NCBI RefSeq assembly: GCF_001542775.1
Contig: NZ_CP014145.1
Location: forward strand, 372,001 to 436,000
Length of the DNA stretch: 64,000 bases
Origin: Microterricola viridarii
Lineage (GTDB): Bacteria; Actinomycetota; Actinomycetes; Actinomycetales; Microbacteriaceae
Direction of reading: 5' to 3'
Positions within the stretch are counted from its first letter, which is position 1. Each line of letters starts with the position of its first letter. The notes under the pieces were generated by a model, which made no database searches, was not told where the DNA came from, and saw only the letters and a program-made list of their open reading frames with translations. A program made the translations under genes and the position numbers. Positions 43,939-52,884 of this stretch are shown piece by piece.

Positions 43939-45069
43939 ATGATTGTTGGAGTGATCGGTGGCGGCCAGCTGGCCCGGATGATGATCCCCGCCGCGGTGAA
44001 CCTGGGCATCGAGATCCGCGTGCTCGCGGAGACCGACGGCATGTCCGCCGAGCTGGCTGCCAGCGGTGTTGGCGACTACCGCGACCGTGCGACCGTGCTC
44101 GCCTTCGCCGAGACCGTCGACGTCATCACCTTCGACCACGAACACGTTCCGCAGGAGATCCTGCACGCCCTGCTCGAGCAGGGCACCCCGGTGCACCCCG
44201 GCCCCGACGCGCTGCTCTACGCGCAGGACAAGCTGCTGATGCGCGCCAAGCTCTCTGAGCTCGGCCTGCCCGTGCCCGACTGGGCGGCCATCGAGAACGC
44301 CGAGCAGCTCGGCGAGTTCCTCGAGGCGCACGGCGGCCGTGCCGTCGTGAAGACCCCGCGCGGCGGCTATGACGGCAAGGGCGTGCGTGTCGTGCACGCT
44401 GCCCACGAGGTTGACGACTGGTTCCTCGCGCTCGCCGAGGACGGCCGCGGCGGTGCGCTGCTGGTCGAGGAGCTCGTCGAGTTCACCCGCGAGCTAGCCC
44501 AGCTCGTCGCCCGGCGCCCCTCCGGTGAGATCGCCGCCTGGCCCGTCGTGGAGACGGTGCAGGCCGGCGGCGTGTGCAGCGAGGTCATCGCGCCGGCGCC
44601 GCACGCGGCAGGGCGGGTGGCGGATGTCGCCGCCGACATCGCCATCACGATCGCTGAGGGCATCGGCGTCACCGGTGTGCTCGCCGTCGAGCTGTTCGAG
44701 ACCACCGACCAGCGGCTGCTGGTCAACGAGCTGGCCATGCGACCGCACAACAGCGGGCACTGGTCGCAGGACGGCTCAACCACCAGCCAGTTCGAGCAGC
44801 ACCTGCGCGCCGTGCTCGACCTGCCGCTCGGCGGCACCGGCACACGCGACGCCTGGACGGTCATGGTCAACATTCTGGGCGGGCCGGCATCCGGCAGTCT
44901 CGCCGACCGCTACGCCGAGGCTTTCGCCGCCCACCCGACGGTCAAGGTGCACAACTACGGCAAGGATCCGCGCCCCGGCCGCAAGATCGGGCACGTCAAT
45001 GTCGGCGGCGACGACCTCGACGATGTGACGTATCAGGCGCGAGCCGCTGCGGCTTTCTTTCAGGACTGA
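43939..45069 (+). CDS. purK: 5-(carboxyamino)imidazole ribonucleotide synthase
   Basis: A 376-residue ATP-grasp ligase of purine synthesis, carboxylating AIR to N5-CAIR. The N-terminal MIVGVIGGGQLARMM, AVVKTPRGGYDGKG and ELAMRPHNSGHWS are PurK signatures. The ATG at 43939 starts right at the conserved N-terminus; the upstream frame to 43873 is unsupported. It lies 16 bp before purE, which uses its product, though purE also has its own -10-like box in the gap. Confidence 0.96.
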   Translation: MIVGVIGGGQLARMMIPAAVNLGIEIRVLAETDGMSAELAASGVGDYRDRATVLAFAETVDVITFDHEHVPQEILHALLEQGTPVHPGPDALLYAQDKLLMRAKLSELGLPVPDWAAIENAEQLGEFLEAHGGRAVVKTPRGGYDGKGVRVVHAAHEVDDWFLALAEDGRGGALLVEELVEFTRELAQLVARRPSGEIAAWPVVETVQAGGVCSEVIAPAPHAAGRVADVAADIAITIAEGIGVTGVLAVELFETTDQRLLVNELAMRPHNSGHWSQDGSTTSQFEQHLRAVLDLPLGGTGTRDAWTVMVNILGGPASGSLADRYAEAFAAHPTVKVHNYGKDPRPGRKIGHVNVGGDDLDDVTYQARAAAAFFQD

Positions 45070-45073
45070 GCCA

Positions 45074-45079
45074 TAGCAT
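45074..45079 (+). promoter_or_regulatory. -10 box of a predicted leaderless promoter (purE)
   Basis: TAGCAT, 6 nt before the GTG of purE, in the 16-bp gap after purK. Confidence 0.5.
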
Positions 45080-45085
45080 TATCTG

Positions 45086-45622
45086 GTGCCTGAAGACCTC
45101 GCGACCTCCGACTCTGCCCACGACCCCGTGACCCCCGCCCTCGTCGGCGTCGTCATGGGCTCGGACTCCGACTGGAACGTCATGTCGGCTGCCGCCGAGC
45201 TGCTGCGCGAGTTCGGGGTGCCGTTCGAGGTCGAGGTGCTCTCCGCACACCGCACCCCGGAGAAGATGATCGCCTACGGCAAGTCGGCGCACGCCCGCGG
45301 CCTCAAGGTCATCATCGCCGGTGCCGGGGGCGCTGCCCACCTGCCCGGCATGCTGGCATCCGTCACCACCCTGCCCGTCGTCGGCGTTCCCGTGCCGCTC
45401 GGGCTGCTGGACGGCATGGACTCCCTGCTCTCGATCGTGCAGATGCCCGCCGGCGTTCCGGTGGCCACAGTATCGATCGGCGGCGCCAAGAACGCCGGGC
45501 TCATCGCCGTGAAGGTGCTGGCGACGGCCGACGACAGACTCAGCGTTGCGCTCGCGGACTACGCCGAGAACCTCGCCGACATCGTCGAGCAGAAGAACGC
45601 GGCCCTGCAGGCCCGCCTATGA
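45086..45622 (+). CDS. purE: N5-carboxyaminoimidazole ribonucleotide mutase
   Basis: A 178-residue class I PurE that converts N5-CAIR to CAIR. Signatures: [25 protein letters not shown] (catalytic His) and [18 protein letters not shown]. The first 18 residues ([18 protein letters not shown]) precede the conserved core and are not shared by the family; the GTG start with TAGCAT 6 nt upstream supports their being translated. ATGA overlap joins it to the LCP gene. Confidence 0.96.
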   Translation: MPEDLATSDSAHDPVTPALVGVVMGSDSDWNVMSAAAELLREFGVPFEVEVLSAHRTPEKMIAYGKSAHARGLKVIIAGAGGAAHLPGMLASVTTLPVVGVPVPLGLLDGMDSLLSIVQMPAGVPVATVSIGGAKNAGLIAVKVLATADDRLSVALADYAENLADIVEQKNAALQARL

Positions 45623-47013
45623 GCGCGTACACGCACAGCGCTCAGAGCCCGATCCGCTACCCGGACGCCGGCTCCACGAGCGTGATGACCAAGCGCGCCT
45701 GGTGGCTCGTTGTGCTCAACTTCTTGATTCCAGGCGCCCCTCAGGTGTTGGCCGGCAGCCGCCGGCTCGGCCGTTTCGGGCTGGCCTGCACGCTGACGCT
45801 CTGGACTCTGGCCATTGTGGCCCTCGTCATGTGGCTGCTCTGGCCGACCGTGCTGCTGAACATCGCCGCGAACTCGATCAGCCTGTGGATCGCCGCCGCG
45901 CTGCTGCTGTTCTACGCCGTCGTCTGGCTGGTGCTCTCGCTCGACACGCTGCGCCTCGTGCGCCTGGTGCGCACCAAGCCGTCGGCGCGGGCCTGGATCG
46001 CCGGCCTTGCCACGGTTCTCATGGTCGGCTTCTCCGGCACCGCCGCCTACGGCGCCTACATCGCAACGACCACCAGCAGCTTCCTCTCCTCCGTCTTCAT
46101 CGCCGGCCCGAGCGAGGACCCGGTCGACGGCCGCTACAACATCCTGCTGCTCGGCGCCGACACCGGCGCCGACCGCGAGGGCACCCGCCCGGACAGCATC
46201 TCGGTTGTCAGCATCGACGCCAAGACCGGCCAGGCCGTGACCATCGGCCTGCCCCGCGACATGAAGTACTTCCCGTTCCCCGAGGGGTCTCCGCTGGCTG
46301 CCGTCTACCCGGAAGGGTACGGCGCCATCGACGGCTGCGAGGTCGGCGAGCCCGACGGATGCCAGCTGAACTGGGTGTACAGCGAGGTCGACCTGGTCAG
46401 CCCCGAAATGTACCCGGACGCGCGCAAACACGGCAGCGAGCCGGGCGTCGAGGGCATGCGCTCCGCCGCAGAGGGCATCACCGGCCTGACCATCCAGTAC
46501 TACGCTCTCGTGGACATGCAGGGCTTCTCCGACCTGATCGACGCGCTCGGCGGGGTCACCATCGACGTGCCGAGCGACGTGCCGATCCACGCCGACGAGA
46601 CGTTCACCACCGTCGCGGAATGGATCCACGCCGGCAAGCAGAACCTCGACGGCTACCACGCGCTCTGGTACGCGCGCTCCCGCCACGACACCAGTGACTA
46701 CGACCGCATGGCCAGGCAGCGCCAGCTGCAGGACGCCGTGCTCAAGCAGTTCAACCCGACCAATGTGCTCTCCAAGTTCGAGGACATCGCGAAGGCCGGT
46801 ACGAAGGTCGTCAACACCGACATCCCGCAGAGCATGCTCGGCTACTTCACGCAGTTGGCGATGAAGACCAAGGAGCTGCCGATGGTCAACGTGGAGCTCG
46901 TGCCGGACAACGGCGTCGACCCGCTCGACCCCGACTTCGACTACATCCGCCAGCTCATCGACGAGGCGCTGAACCCGCCGGTGTCGACAGAGGACCCGGC
47001 CCCCGCCGAATAG
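45619..47013 (+). CDS. LytR-CpsA-Psr (LCP) family cell-wall glycopolymer ligase
   Basis: A 464-residue membrane protein. Instead of one anchor it has about four hydrophobic segments (residues 24-160) before an extracytoplasmic LCP domain: [31 protein letters not shown] and [24 protein letters not shown], with the conserved Arg and Asp residues that bind the polyprenyl pyrophosphate. LCP enzymes transfer undecaprenyl-linked polymers to peptidoglycan. It lies just before the rhamnose/polysaccharide locus, so that polymer is a plausible substrate. The acidic end EDPAPAE precedes the family-A repeat array. Confidence 0.9.
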   Translation: MSAYTHSAQSPIRYPDAGSTSVMTKRAWWLVVLNFLIPGAPQVLAGSRRLGRFGLACTLTLWTLAIVALVMWLLWPTVLLNIAANSISLWIAAALLLFYAVVWLVLSLDTLRLVRLVRTKPSARAWIAGLATVLMVGFSGTAAYGAYIATTTSSFLSSVFIAGPSEDPVDGRYNILLLGADTGADREGTRPDSISVVSIDAKTGQAVTIGLPRDMKYFPFPEGSPLAAVYPEGYGAIDGCEVGEPDGCQLNWVYSEVDLVSPEMYPDARKHGSEPGVEGMRSAAEGITGLTIQYYALVDMQGFSDLIDALGGVTIDVPSDVPIHADETFTTVAEWIHAGKQNLDGYHALWYARSRHDTSDYDRMARQRQLQDAVLKQFNPTNVLSKFEDIAKAGTKVVNTDIPQSMLGYFTQLAMKTKELPMVNVELVPDNGVDPLDPDFDYIRQLIDEALNPPVSTEDPAPAE

Positions 47014-47030
47014 GTTTGTGGGGCCAGCTC

Positions 47031-47228
47031 CGCTGGTGGAGCCTGTCGAAACCTGTGCGATTCCGCTGGTTGAGCTCGTCGAAACCTGTGCAGCTCCGCT
47101 GGTTGAGCCTGTCGAAACCCGTGCGGCTCCGTTGGTTGAGCCTGTCGAATCCTGTGCGATTCCGCTGGTTGAGCTTGTCGAAACCTGTGCGGCTCCGTTG
47201 GTTGAGCCTGTCGAAACCTGTGCGGTCT
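47031..47228. repeat. Six tandem 33-bp family-A repeats
   Basis: Units begin at 47031, 47064, 47097, 47130, 47163 and 47196. The core is CTGGTTGAGCCTGTCGAAAC, with 1-4 differences among copies. The period is a multiple of three, giving spurious frames. The array spans the whole gap between the convergent LCP and glycosyltransferase genes and includes the latter's stop codon (47227-47229). There is no ordinary terminator hairpin here. Confidence 0.95.
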
Positions 47229-48366
47229 AAAGGTCGGCGTGCAGTTGCCAGACGCGCTCAGCGGCGTCGCGCCAGCTGAACGCCCGGGAACGGTCGCGGC
47301 CGGCGATACCCATCCGCTCTGCACGTGTGGGGTCTTCGAGAACCGTCGTGACGGCCTCGGCCAGCCGCTCCGGGTAGCCCGCGGCATCCTCACGCTCGAC
47401 GACGATGCCTGCATCGCTGGCCACCTCGACGAGCGCGGGGGCGTCGGAGTGCACGACGGGCACGCCGAAGGCGAACGCCTCGATGATCGACGACGAGAAC
47501 CCCTCGGAGAGGCTGGGCGCGACGAACACGGCGGCGCGCGAGAGCACGACGGCCAGGTCGGACGCGGAGAGCTTGTCCAGCGCGAACACGCGGCCCTCAG
47601 GCAGTCCGGCGTCGTCGGCGACGGCCGCCAGCTCGACGTCGCCCCAGCTGGGTGCGCCGAGCACGACGAGGGGGAGGTCGGGGCCGCCGGGGTTGCCGAG
47701 GCCTTCGACCAGTGCGGCGACGCCCTTGCGCGGCTCAAGCGTTCCCGACGTCAGGATGAAGCGTTCCGGCAGCCCCAGTGCGGCAGCCCGCTTGTCTGCG
47801 TCGGACGGTAGAACCAGGCCCGTGCGGGCAGCGCCGGGGATGACGCGCACGCGGTCGCCGACGGAGAACCGCTCCATCAGCTCTTCAGCCAGCGCGTGCG
47901 AGGGCACCACGATGGCATCCGCATGCTTGCGGGCGCGGCGCATCATGGCTTTGTGCCAGGCGACGGCGGGTGCCGAGAGCGAGGACGGGTGGGTCCAGGC
48001 GAGCAGGTCGTGCACGGTGACGGCAACCTGCACGCCGTCGTTCACCCGGTCGTGGCGGCGAAGCGGTGCGAACAGCCCTGGCGCGTGGATCATGCCGCCG
48101 CCGCTGTTGCTCGTCGTGAGGCCCAGCTGCCACGCGGCCGCGAGCTCCCGGCGGGGGAGCGTCGTCGTGTACAGGCCGCGCAGGCCAGGCAGGGCCGACT
48201 CGAGACGCTCGTACTTCTCCCGCTGGGTCGCAGACACGATTCCCTCGACGTCACAACCGCGCGGCGCCGCCTGAATCAGGGCGCGAGTGATTTCCTCGCT
48301 GTACAGCCCGATTGGCCCGGGGGCCGGGGCGATGATCTGATCGACGACGACGCGCAGGGTGGTCAT
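47227..48366 (-). CDS. Glycosyltransferase (GT4-like)
   Basis: A 379-residue GT-B-fold glycosyltransferase. The acceptor-side GPIGLYSEEITRAL is near the N-terminus, the nucleotide-sugar domain shows a TSGTLEPRKG segment and LSEGFSSSIIEAFAFGVPVVHSD, the EX7E region of retaining transferases. The start at ATG 48366 matches the beginning of similarity; the frame extends to 48444. It lies 20 bp after rmlB on the same strand, suggesting action on a rhamnose-containing glycan; donor and acceptor are unproven. Confidence 0.87.
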   Translation of the reverse strand: MTTLRVVVDQIIAPAPGPIGLYSEEITRALIQAAPRGCDVEGIVSATQREKYERLESALPGLRGLYTTTLPRRELAAAWQLGLTTSNSGGGMIHAPGLFAPLRRHDRVNDGVQVAVTVHDLLAWTHPSSLSAPAVAWHKAMMRRARKHADAIVVPSHALAEELMERFSVGDRVRVIPGAARTGLVLPSDADKRAAALGLPERFILTSGTLEPRKGVAALVEGLGNPGGPDLPLVVLGAPSWGDVELAAVADDAGLPEGRVFALDKLSASDLAVVLSRAAVFVAPSLSEGFSSSIIEAFAFGVPVVHSDAPALVEVASDAGIVVEREDAAGYPERLAEAVTTVLEDPTRAERMGIAGRDRSRAFSWRDAAERVWQLHADL

Positions 48367-48386
48367 GGTGTTCTCGGCCTGAAGCC

Positions 48387-49397
<1,011 letters not shown>

Positions 49398-49610
49398 GCC
49401 AGAGCCACCCGAGCGGATGCCGAGAGGGGCGGGGCACCGTGCTGACGCGTGTGCCGGGCTGGCATGTTTCGCCGATATCGCCGACGGTCGTCGCCGTTCG
49501 TTCAGGAGGCCTGCGCTACGTCGGGAGGCCGTTCCCGCCCACTTCTGGCCTCCCAATCCTCCGAGCGCCTCCGAATCGTGTGCCCGCGGCCGGCCGCCCC
49601 GTCTCGCGGA
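49398..49610. other. Non-coding spacer between rmlB promoter and repeat array
   Basis: About 210 bp with no credible gene. The short frames here continue into the repeat array and are artefacts. Apart from the rmlB promoter at its edge I see no clear structure. Confidence 0.5.
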
Positions 49611-50375
49611 TGCCGCGGGCTCCGGCTTCCGCGGATCCGCTCAGGGCTTCGGTCGCAAGCTCCCTCAGCCGCCGGGAGAGGGCAGTGAGCCTCGTCCCGT
49701 CCCCGTTCCCCGTCGGCTGAGCGAGGAACGAGCGAAGCCCGGGTTCCAACGCACACCCGTTGGTCGAGGTGGGCGCGCGCAGCGGATGCCGCGGGCTGCG
49801 GTTCCCGCGGGGCCGCTCGGGGCTTCGGTCGCAAGCTCCCTCAGCCGCCGGGAAATACAGCAGGGAATCGCTCGCCGCGTCGGCTGAGCGAGGAACGAGC
49901 GAAGCTCTGGAGTCAACGCACACCCGTTGGTCGAGGTGGGCGCGCGCAGCGGATGCCGCAGACTGCAGTCTCAGCGGATCCGCTCGGGGCTTCGGTCGCA
50001 GGCTCCCTCAGCCGCCGGGAAATACAGCAGGGAATCGCTCGCCGCGTCGGCTGAGGGAGGAACGAGCGAAGCTTTGGAGCCAGCGCACACCCGTTGGTCG
50101 AGTGGGCGCGCGCAGCGGATGCCGCAGACTGCGGTTCCCGCGGAATCGCTCAGGGCTTCGGTCGCAAGCTCCCTCAGCCGCCGGGAGATAGCAGTGTGCC
50201 TCGTCCCGTCCCCGCCCTGTCGGCTGAGCGAGGAACGAGCGAAGCCCTGGAGCCGACGCACACCCGTTGGTCGAGATGGGCGCTCGCAGCGGATGCCGCA
50301 GGCTGCAGTTACCGCGGATTCGCTCAGGGCTTCGGTCGCACGCTCCCTCAAGCCAACGGGGAAGGGGCGGGAGCC
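49611..50375. repeat. Composite long tandem array (about 170-bp units, family C)
   Basis: The anchor CTTCGGTCGC occurs at 49647, 49823, 49990, 50156 and 50330 (periods 176, 167, 166 and 174). Each full unit has an arm CTTCGGTCGCAAGCTCCCTC, a spacer, the inverted arm GGCTGAGCGAGGAACGAGCG, then CACCCGTTGGTCGAG and GCGGATGCCGC. Units 1 and 4 share one spacer type (CTCGTCCCGTCCCC), units 2 and 3 another (AATACAGCAGGGAATCGCTC). The array lies between rmlD and rmlB. Long frames on both strands through it are repeat artefacts. Confidence 0.93.
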
Positions 50376-50387
50376 GCCCGGCCAGCG

Positions 50388-51245
50388 CTAGGCGGCGGGC
50401 TGGGCCACTGCGCCCGTTGCCACGGCCTCGGCCAGGGCTTCGCGCCAGTCGCGCATCTCCGGCAGGCCGGCAGCGGCCCACGCGTCATGGCCGAGCACGG
50501 AGTACGAGGGGCGTGGGGCCGGGCGCACGAACGCCGTGCTGTCGGTGGGCTGCACACGCTCGGGGTCGAGGCCCACCTCGGTGAAGATCGCCTGGGTGAA
50601 GTCGAACCAGGAGGCCGCTCCGGAGTTGGTGCCGTGGTAGGCACCGGCGGGGGCATCCGACTCTGCGAGCAGCACGATCTGGCGGGCCAGGTCGGCCGTC
50701 CAGGTGGGCTGGCCGAGCTGGTCGACGACGACGCTCACGGTGGGGTGACTGCCGGCCAGGCGCAGCATTGTCGCCGCGAAGTTCGGGCCGTGCTGGCCAT
50801 AGAGCCACGCGGTGCGCACGATGTAGGTGCCGGTGGGGTGTGCAGCGGTGGCGAGCTCCTCGCCGGCTGCCTTGGTGCGGCCGTAAGCCGAGATGGGCGC
50901 GCGCGGGGCGGTCTCGGTGTATGGCGAAGTGGCCACGCCGTCGAAGACGTAGTCGGTGGAGACCTGGATCAGCTTGGCACCCGCCTCGCGGGCGGCGATA
51001 GCGAGGTTCTGGGCGCCGACCGCATTCACGGCATATGCGGCATCCTCGTTGGTCTCGGCATCGTCGACCTTCGTGTACGCCGCCGCGTTGATCACGACGT
51101 CGTGGCCGGCGACGGCCGCACGAACGGCATCGAGGTCGGTGACGTCGAGGTCGGCACGGCCCAGGGCGGTGACCTCCCGGTCAGCGAGGGCGTTCTGCAG
51201 GTCGGTTCCGAGCATGCCGGACGCTCCGGTAATCAGGTATCGCAT
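50388..51245 (-). CDS. rmlD: dTDP-4-dehydrorhamnose reductase
   Basis: A 285-residue reductase, last step to dTDP-L-rhamnose. The N-terminal GASGMLGTDLQNAL is the NADPH fold, STDYVFDG the RmlD hallmark and SAYGRTKAAGEE the Tyr-x3-Lys pair. TAACAT ends 6 nt before the ATG at 51245, implying a leaderless message. It is divergent from rmlC-rmlA and upstream of the composite repeat array that separates it from rmlB. Confidence 0.96.
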   Translation of the reverse strand: MRYLITGASGMLGTDLQNALADREVTALGRADLDVTDLDAVRAAVAGHDVVINAAAYTKVDDAETNEDAAYAVNAVGAQNLAIAAREAGAKLIQVSTDYVFDGVATSPYTETAPRAPISAYGRTKAAGEELATAAHPTGTYIVRTAWLYGQHGPNFAATMLRLAGSHPTVSVVVDQLGQPTWTADLARQIVLLAESDAPAGAYHGTNSGAASWFDFTQAIFTEVGLDPERVQPTDSTAFVRPAPRPSYSVLGHDAWAAAGLPEMRDWREALAEAVATGAVAQPAA

Positions 51246-51251
51246 GGGTCA

Positions 51252-51257
51252 ATGTTA
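51252..51257 (-). promoter_or_regulatory. -10 box of a predicted leaderless promoter (rmlD)
   Basis: TAACAT on the minus strand, 6 nt before the ATG at 51245. Confidence 0.55.
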
Positions 51258-51307
51258 AACCGGGGAGGGGCCAGCACTCGTCCACGGCTCTGTCAGGCGC
51301 CGATTGC

Positions 51308-51313
51308 TAGACT
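51308..51313 (+). promoter_or_regulatory. -10 box of a predicted leaderless promoter (rmlC)
   Basis: TAGACT, 7 nt before the GTG of rmlC. Confidence 0.6.
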
Positions 51314-51320
51314 CTCAGGC

Positions 51321-51929
51321 GTGCAAATCCGTGAACTGAGCATTCCAGACAGCTACGAGATCACCCCCAAGCAGTTCGGCGACGACCGCGGGGTCTTCCT
51401 CGAGTGGTACCGCTTCGACAAGCTGGAAGAGGTCGTCGGGCACTCGATCGACCTCAAGCAGGCCAACACGTCCGTCTCCAAGCGTGGCTCCGTGCGCGGC
51501 ATCCACTTCGCCGACATCCCGCCGAGCCAGGCCAAGTACGTCACGGCACCGCACGGCGCCGTGCTCGACTTCGTGATCGACATTCGCGTCGGATCGCCGA
51601 CATTCGGCAAGTGGGACTCGGTGCTGCTGGACGACAAAGACCGCCGTGCCATCTACATCGCCGAGGGTCTCGGGCACTGCTTCGTGGCGCTGACCGACAA
51701 CGCGACCGTCAGCTACCTGGTCACCGACACCTTCAACCCGACTCGTGAGCACGGCATCAACCCGCTCGACCCCGAGATCGGTCTGGAATTCGGGATCGAT
51801 CTCAGCGAGGCACTGCTCTCGCCCAAGGACACGGACGCCCCGAGCCTCGCCGAGGCGGCGGCATCCGGACTTCTGCCCAGCTGGGAAGCAGCCAGGGCCT
51901 ACTACGACACTTTGAACGCAAAGGCATAA
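51321..51929 (+). CDS. rmlC: dTDP-4-dehydrorhamnose 3,5-epimerase
   Basis: A 202-residue cupin-fold epimerase, third step of dTDP-L-rhamnose synthesis. [21 protein letters not shown] (active-site His) and [23 protein letters not shown] are diagnostic; [12 protein letters not shown] contains the second conserved region. The GTG start lies 7 nt after TAGACT with no ribosome site; a frame extending back to 50094 crosses the rmlD gene and repeats and is rejected. It lies 2 bp before rmlA. Confidence 0.96.
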   Translation: MQIRELSIPDSYEITPKQFGDDRGVFLEWYRFDKLEEVVGHSIDLKQANTSVSKRGSVRGIHFADIPPSQAKYVTAPHGAVLDFVIDIRVGSPTFGKWDSVLLDDKDRRAIYIAEGLGHCFVALTDNATVSYLVTDTFNPTREHGINPLDPEIGLEFGIDLSEALLSPKDTDAPSLAEAAASGLLPSWEAARAYYDTLNAKA

Positions 51930-51931
51930 AC

Positions 51932-52798
51932 ATGCGCGGAATTATTCTGGCCGGCGGTTCCGGCACCCGGCTCTGGCCGATCACCAAGGGCATCTCCAAG
52001 CAGCTGATGCCCATCTACGACAAGCCGATGATCTACTACCCCTTGTCCACGCTGATGATGGCCGGCATCAACGAGATCCTGATCATCACCACGCCCGAGT
52101 ACAACAGCCAGTTCCGCGCCCTCTTCGGCGACGGCTCCGACCTCGGCATCTCGATCCAGTACGCAGAGCAGCCATCGCCCGACGGCTTGGCCCAGGCGTT
52201 CATCATCGGCGAGGAGTTCATCGGCGACGAGAGCGTCGCCCTGGTGCTCGGCGACAACATCTTCCACGGCACGGGCCTCGGCTCCGCGCTGCGCAAGCAC
52301 AACGAGGTCGACGGCGCGCTGATCTTCGCCTACCAGGTTAGTGACCCCACCTCCTATGGCGTCGTCGAGTTCGACGATGACTTCACCGCCGTCTCCATTG
52401 AGGAGAAGCCGGTCAAGCCGAAGAGCAACTACGCCGTTCCCGGCCTGTACTTCTACGACAACTCGGTCGTCGAGATCGCCAAGACGATCGAGCCGAGCGC
52501 CCGCGGTGAGCTGGAGATCTCCACCGTGAACGAGCGCTACCTGCAGGCGGGCAAGCTGCAGGTGCAGGTGCTCGACCGCGGTACGGCCTGGCTGGACACC
52601 GGCACATTCGAGTCGATGATGCAGGCGTCGGAGTACGTGCGCGTGATCGAGGACCGTCAGGGTTTCAAGGTCGGATGCATCGAGGAGATCGCGTGGCGCG
52701 CCGGCTGGATCGACGACGCGCAGCTCGCGGGCCTCGCCGCCCCGCTCGTCAAGAGCGGCTACGGCCGGTACCTGAAGCGTCTGGTCGAAACCGAGTAG
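51932..52798 (+). CDS. rmlA: Glucose-1-phosphate thymidylyltransferase
   Basis: A 288-residue nucleotidyltransferase, first step of dTDP-L-rhamnose synthesis. [20 protein letters not shown] is the nucleotide-binding signature and [14 protein letters not shown] follows; VLGDNIFHG and [15 protein letters not shown] segments (here [11 protein letters not shown]) complete the site. With rmlB, rmlD and rmlC the pathway is complete within 5 kb. Its operon ends at a strong terminator before the CWB2 protein gene. Confidence 0.97.
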   Translation: MRGIILAGGSGTRLWPITKGISKQLMPIYDKPMIYYPLSTLMMAGINEILIITTPEYNSQFRALFGDGSDLGISIQYAEQPSPDGLAQAFIIGEEFIGDESVALVLGDNIFHGTGLGSALRKHNEVDGALIFAYQVSDPTSYGVVEFDDDFTAVSIEEKPVKPKSNYAVPGLYFYDNSVVEIAKTIEPSARGELEISTVNERYLQAGKLQVQVLDRGTAWLDTGTFESMMQASEYVRVIEDRQGFKVGCIEEIAWRAGWIDDAQLAGLAAPLVKSGYGRYLKRLVETE

Positions 52799-52827
52799 AA
52801 CGACGAAAAGAATTCACCGATCGCTTT

Positions 52828-52863
52828 TCGGCCCCGGCGCCTGTCGCCGGGGCCGATTTGTTT
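52828..52863 (+). terminator. Terminator of rmlC-rmlA
   Basis: A perfect 12-bp stem TCGGCCCCGGCG with a CCTGT loop, followed by TTTGTTT; starts 30 bp after the rmlA stop. Confidence 0.88.
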
Positions 52864-52871
52864 AACCGCCC

Positions 52872-52877
52872 TAGCAT
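52872..52877 (+). promoter_or_regulatory. -10 box of a predicted leaderless promoter (CWB2 protein gene)
   Basis: TAGCAT, 7 nt before ATG 52885. It overlaps the alternative ATG at 52876, which would therefore not be transcribed. Confidence 0.55.
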
Positions 52878-52884
52878 GGGGGGC

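Noticed and set aside
47016..47279. Repeat-encoded peptide frames (LVEPVETC type)
   Set aside because: The 33-bp period keeps frames open; there is no ribosome site or similarity, and they overlap the end of the glycosyltransferase gene.
49417..50391. Several overlapping 80-156-codon frames on both strands
   Set aside because: They consist of translated repeat units (for example recurring PLVEVGARS) and exist only because the tandem repeats lack stops.
50094..51320. N-terminal extension of rmlC
   Set aside because: It crosses repeats and the rmlD gene. The conserved RmlC start and a -10 box fit GTG 51321.
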